The notes under the pieces: generated by a model
The model's input: the letters and a program-made list of their open reading frames with translations, nothing else
What the model was told of the DNA's origin: nothing
The model's database searches: none
Position numbers and translations under genes: made by a program
In this document: positions 14,189-14,729 of the stretch, in pieces
Layout of the letters: every line of letters starts with the position of its first letter
How positions within the stretch are numbered: the first letter of the stretch is position 1
NCBI GenBank assembly: GCA_011524615.1
Contig: WTJZ01000072.1
Coordinates: 1-14,729, forward strand
Origin: Akkermansiaceae bacterium
GTDB lineage: Bacteria; Verrucomicrobiota; Verrucomicrobiia; Verrucomicrobiales; Akkermansiaceae
Length of the DNA: 14,729 bases
Reading direction: 5' to 3'

Positions 14189-14729
14189 ATGTTAGCTAGA
14201 ATATCAAATCTTATTAAGGGCTTCTTTGGAGTCTTCATCTCAGGAGTGGAAAAGAAGAATCCAGAGGCACTACTAGAAGTAGAGAAAGAGAATTTGAGAA
14301 AGCAAATCTCAGAGTTTAATAAAGGGCTGGCTAACCATGCAGGCTTAGTTGAGCGTCTGGTCTCACAGGTTCGTAAGCTCGATAAGCAAGAGGAGGAGCT
14401 CAAAGCTAAGACGACAGCCTTACTCAAGGCAAATCAGCGTGAGGCTGCAGCCAAAGCTGCTCTAGAATATAAGAAGGTACAATCAGAGCAAGAGATCATG
14501 CAAAGTCAGTTCGAAGAGGCAGAAGCTCGTTATAAAGAGCTTATTAATGCTAGGGATGTAAGTGTAGAGGCGGCTAAAGCCAAGATCGAAACCCTCAAGA
14601 GAGGAATCGATGAGATGCAAATCCAGCGCGCAGTCGCTGAACTCAACGAGATGGCAGGTGGCATGATCGGCGAAATCGGTGGCTCAGGAGATAATCTGAA
14701 TCGATTAAGCGAGATTGTAGAAGAGGAAC
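14189..14729 (+). CDS. PspA/IM30 family membrane-stress protein, 3' end outside window
   Basis: 180 residues are visible with no stop; the usual family length is about 220-240, so roughly three quarters is present. The ATG at 14189 is chosen because it starts an amphipathic membrane-binding helix (MLARISNLIKGFFGVFISGV, helix 0). An in-frame ATG at 14147 would add 14 unrelated residues. A long charged coiled coil follows (about 28-155: PEALLEVEKENLRKQI, VRKLDKQEEELKAK, AEARYKELINARD), matching the helical hairpin of PspA/Vipp1 proteins. These ESCRT-III-like proteins polymerise on damaged inner membranes and preserve the proton-motive force. A Gly-rich turn (MAGGMIGEIGGSGDN) then leads to the next helix, as expected. 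The gene is divergent from the uracil-DNA glycosylase gene. No psp regulator is in view. No strong Shine-Dalgarno sequence is present. Confidence 0.85.
   Translation, partial: MLARISNLIKGFFGVFISGVEKKNPEALLEVEKENLRKQISEFNKGLANHAGLVERLVSQVRKLDKQEEELKAKTTALLKANQREAAAKAALEYKKVQSEQEIMQSQFEEAEARYKELINARDVSVEAAKAKIETLKRGIDEMQIQRAVAELNEMAGGMIGEIGGSGDNLNRLSEIVEEE

Noticed and set aside
14161..14427. 88-codon minus-strand frame at the right end
   Set aside because: It is antisense to the PspA/IM30 coding region, whose coiled-coil pattern is unmistakable.

Overview
The window looks like chromosomal DNA of a Verrucomicrobiota bacterium, probably a marine member. This is inferred from two PEP-CTERM proteins with the short VPEPTS / RRKR tail, a sigma factor paired with a Hanks-type kinase, a large secreted beta-helix protein with a calcium-binding DxDxDxDG tail, a DUF481 outer-membrane protein, and translation starts that almost all lack a Shine-Dalgarno sequence. 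No sequence search was possible. There is no rRNA, tRNA, CRISPR array, insertion sequence or transposase that I could support.

Region 1 (1-1428) holds two convergent genes for secreted PEP-CTERM proteins. The first runs in from the left edge. Each ends in a plausible terminator hairpin, and about 185 bp of G/C-tract-rich, hairpin-prone DNA lies between them. No exosortase is in the window.

Region 2 (1574-4181, minus strand) is an ECF-like sigma factor followed at once by a membrane-anchored Ser/Thr protein kinase that lacks the usual ATP-anchoring lysine. A consensus -35 box and a near-perfect palindrome sit directly upstream of the sigma factor start codon. The geometry predicts an (almost) leaderless mRNA with an operator on its -10 region. 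The kinase is followed on the same strand by the second PEP-CTERM gene, a possible target.

Region 3 (4235-8933) is a divergent pair. On the minus strand is a 1231-residue secreted right-handed beta-helix protein, GH141-like, with PDZ-like, sugar-binding-like and calcium-binding C-terminal parts. On the plus strand is a DUF481 outer-membrane beta-barrel. The shared promoter region carries three copies of GACGTRAT. A 10-bp-periodic CAGATG-type repeat follows the DUF481 gene.

Region 4 (9034-11911, minus strand) is a two-gene operon: a polytopic membrane protein with a zinc-protease HExxH motif, and, 1 nt later, a fusion of a glycosidase-type TIM barrel with a family 2 glycosyltransferase. It looks like a small glycan-synthesis or surface-modification unit of unknown product.

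Region 5 (12054-14729) is housekeeping or stress-related: a group 2 (RpoD/RpoS-type) sigma factor lacking region 1.1, a family 4-like uracil-DNA glycosylase in which all four iron-sulfur cysteines appear to be replaced, and, divergent from it, the N-terminal 180 residues of a PspA/IM30 membrane-stress protein cut by the right edge.

The most interesting candidates are the lysine-less kinase with its sigma factor, the TIM-barrel/GT2 fusion coupled to a membrane metalloprotease-like protein, and the cluster-less uracil-DNA glycosylase.
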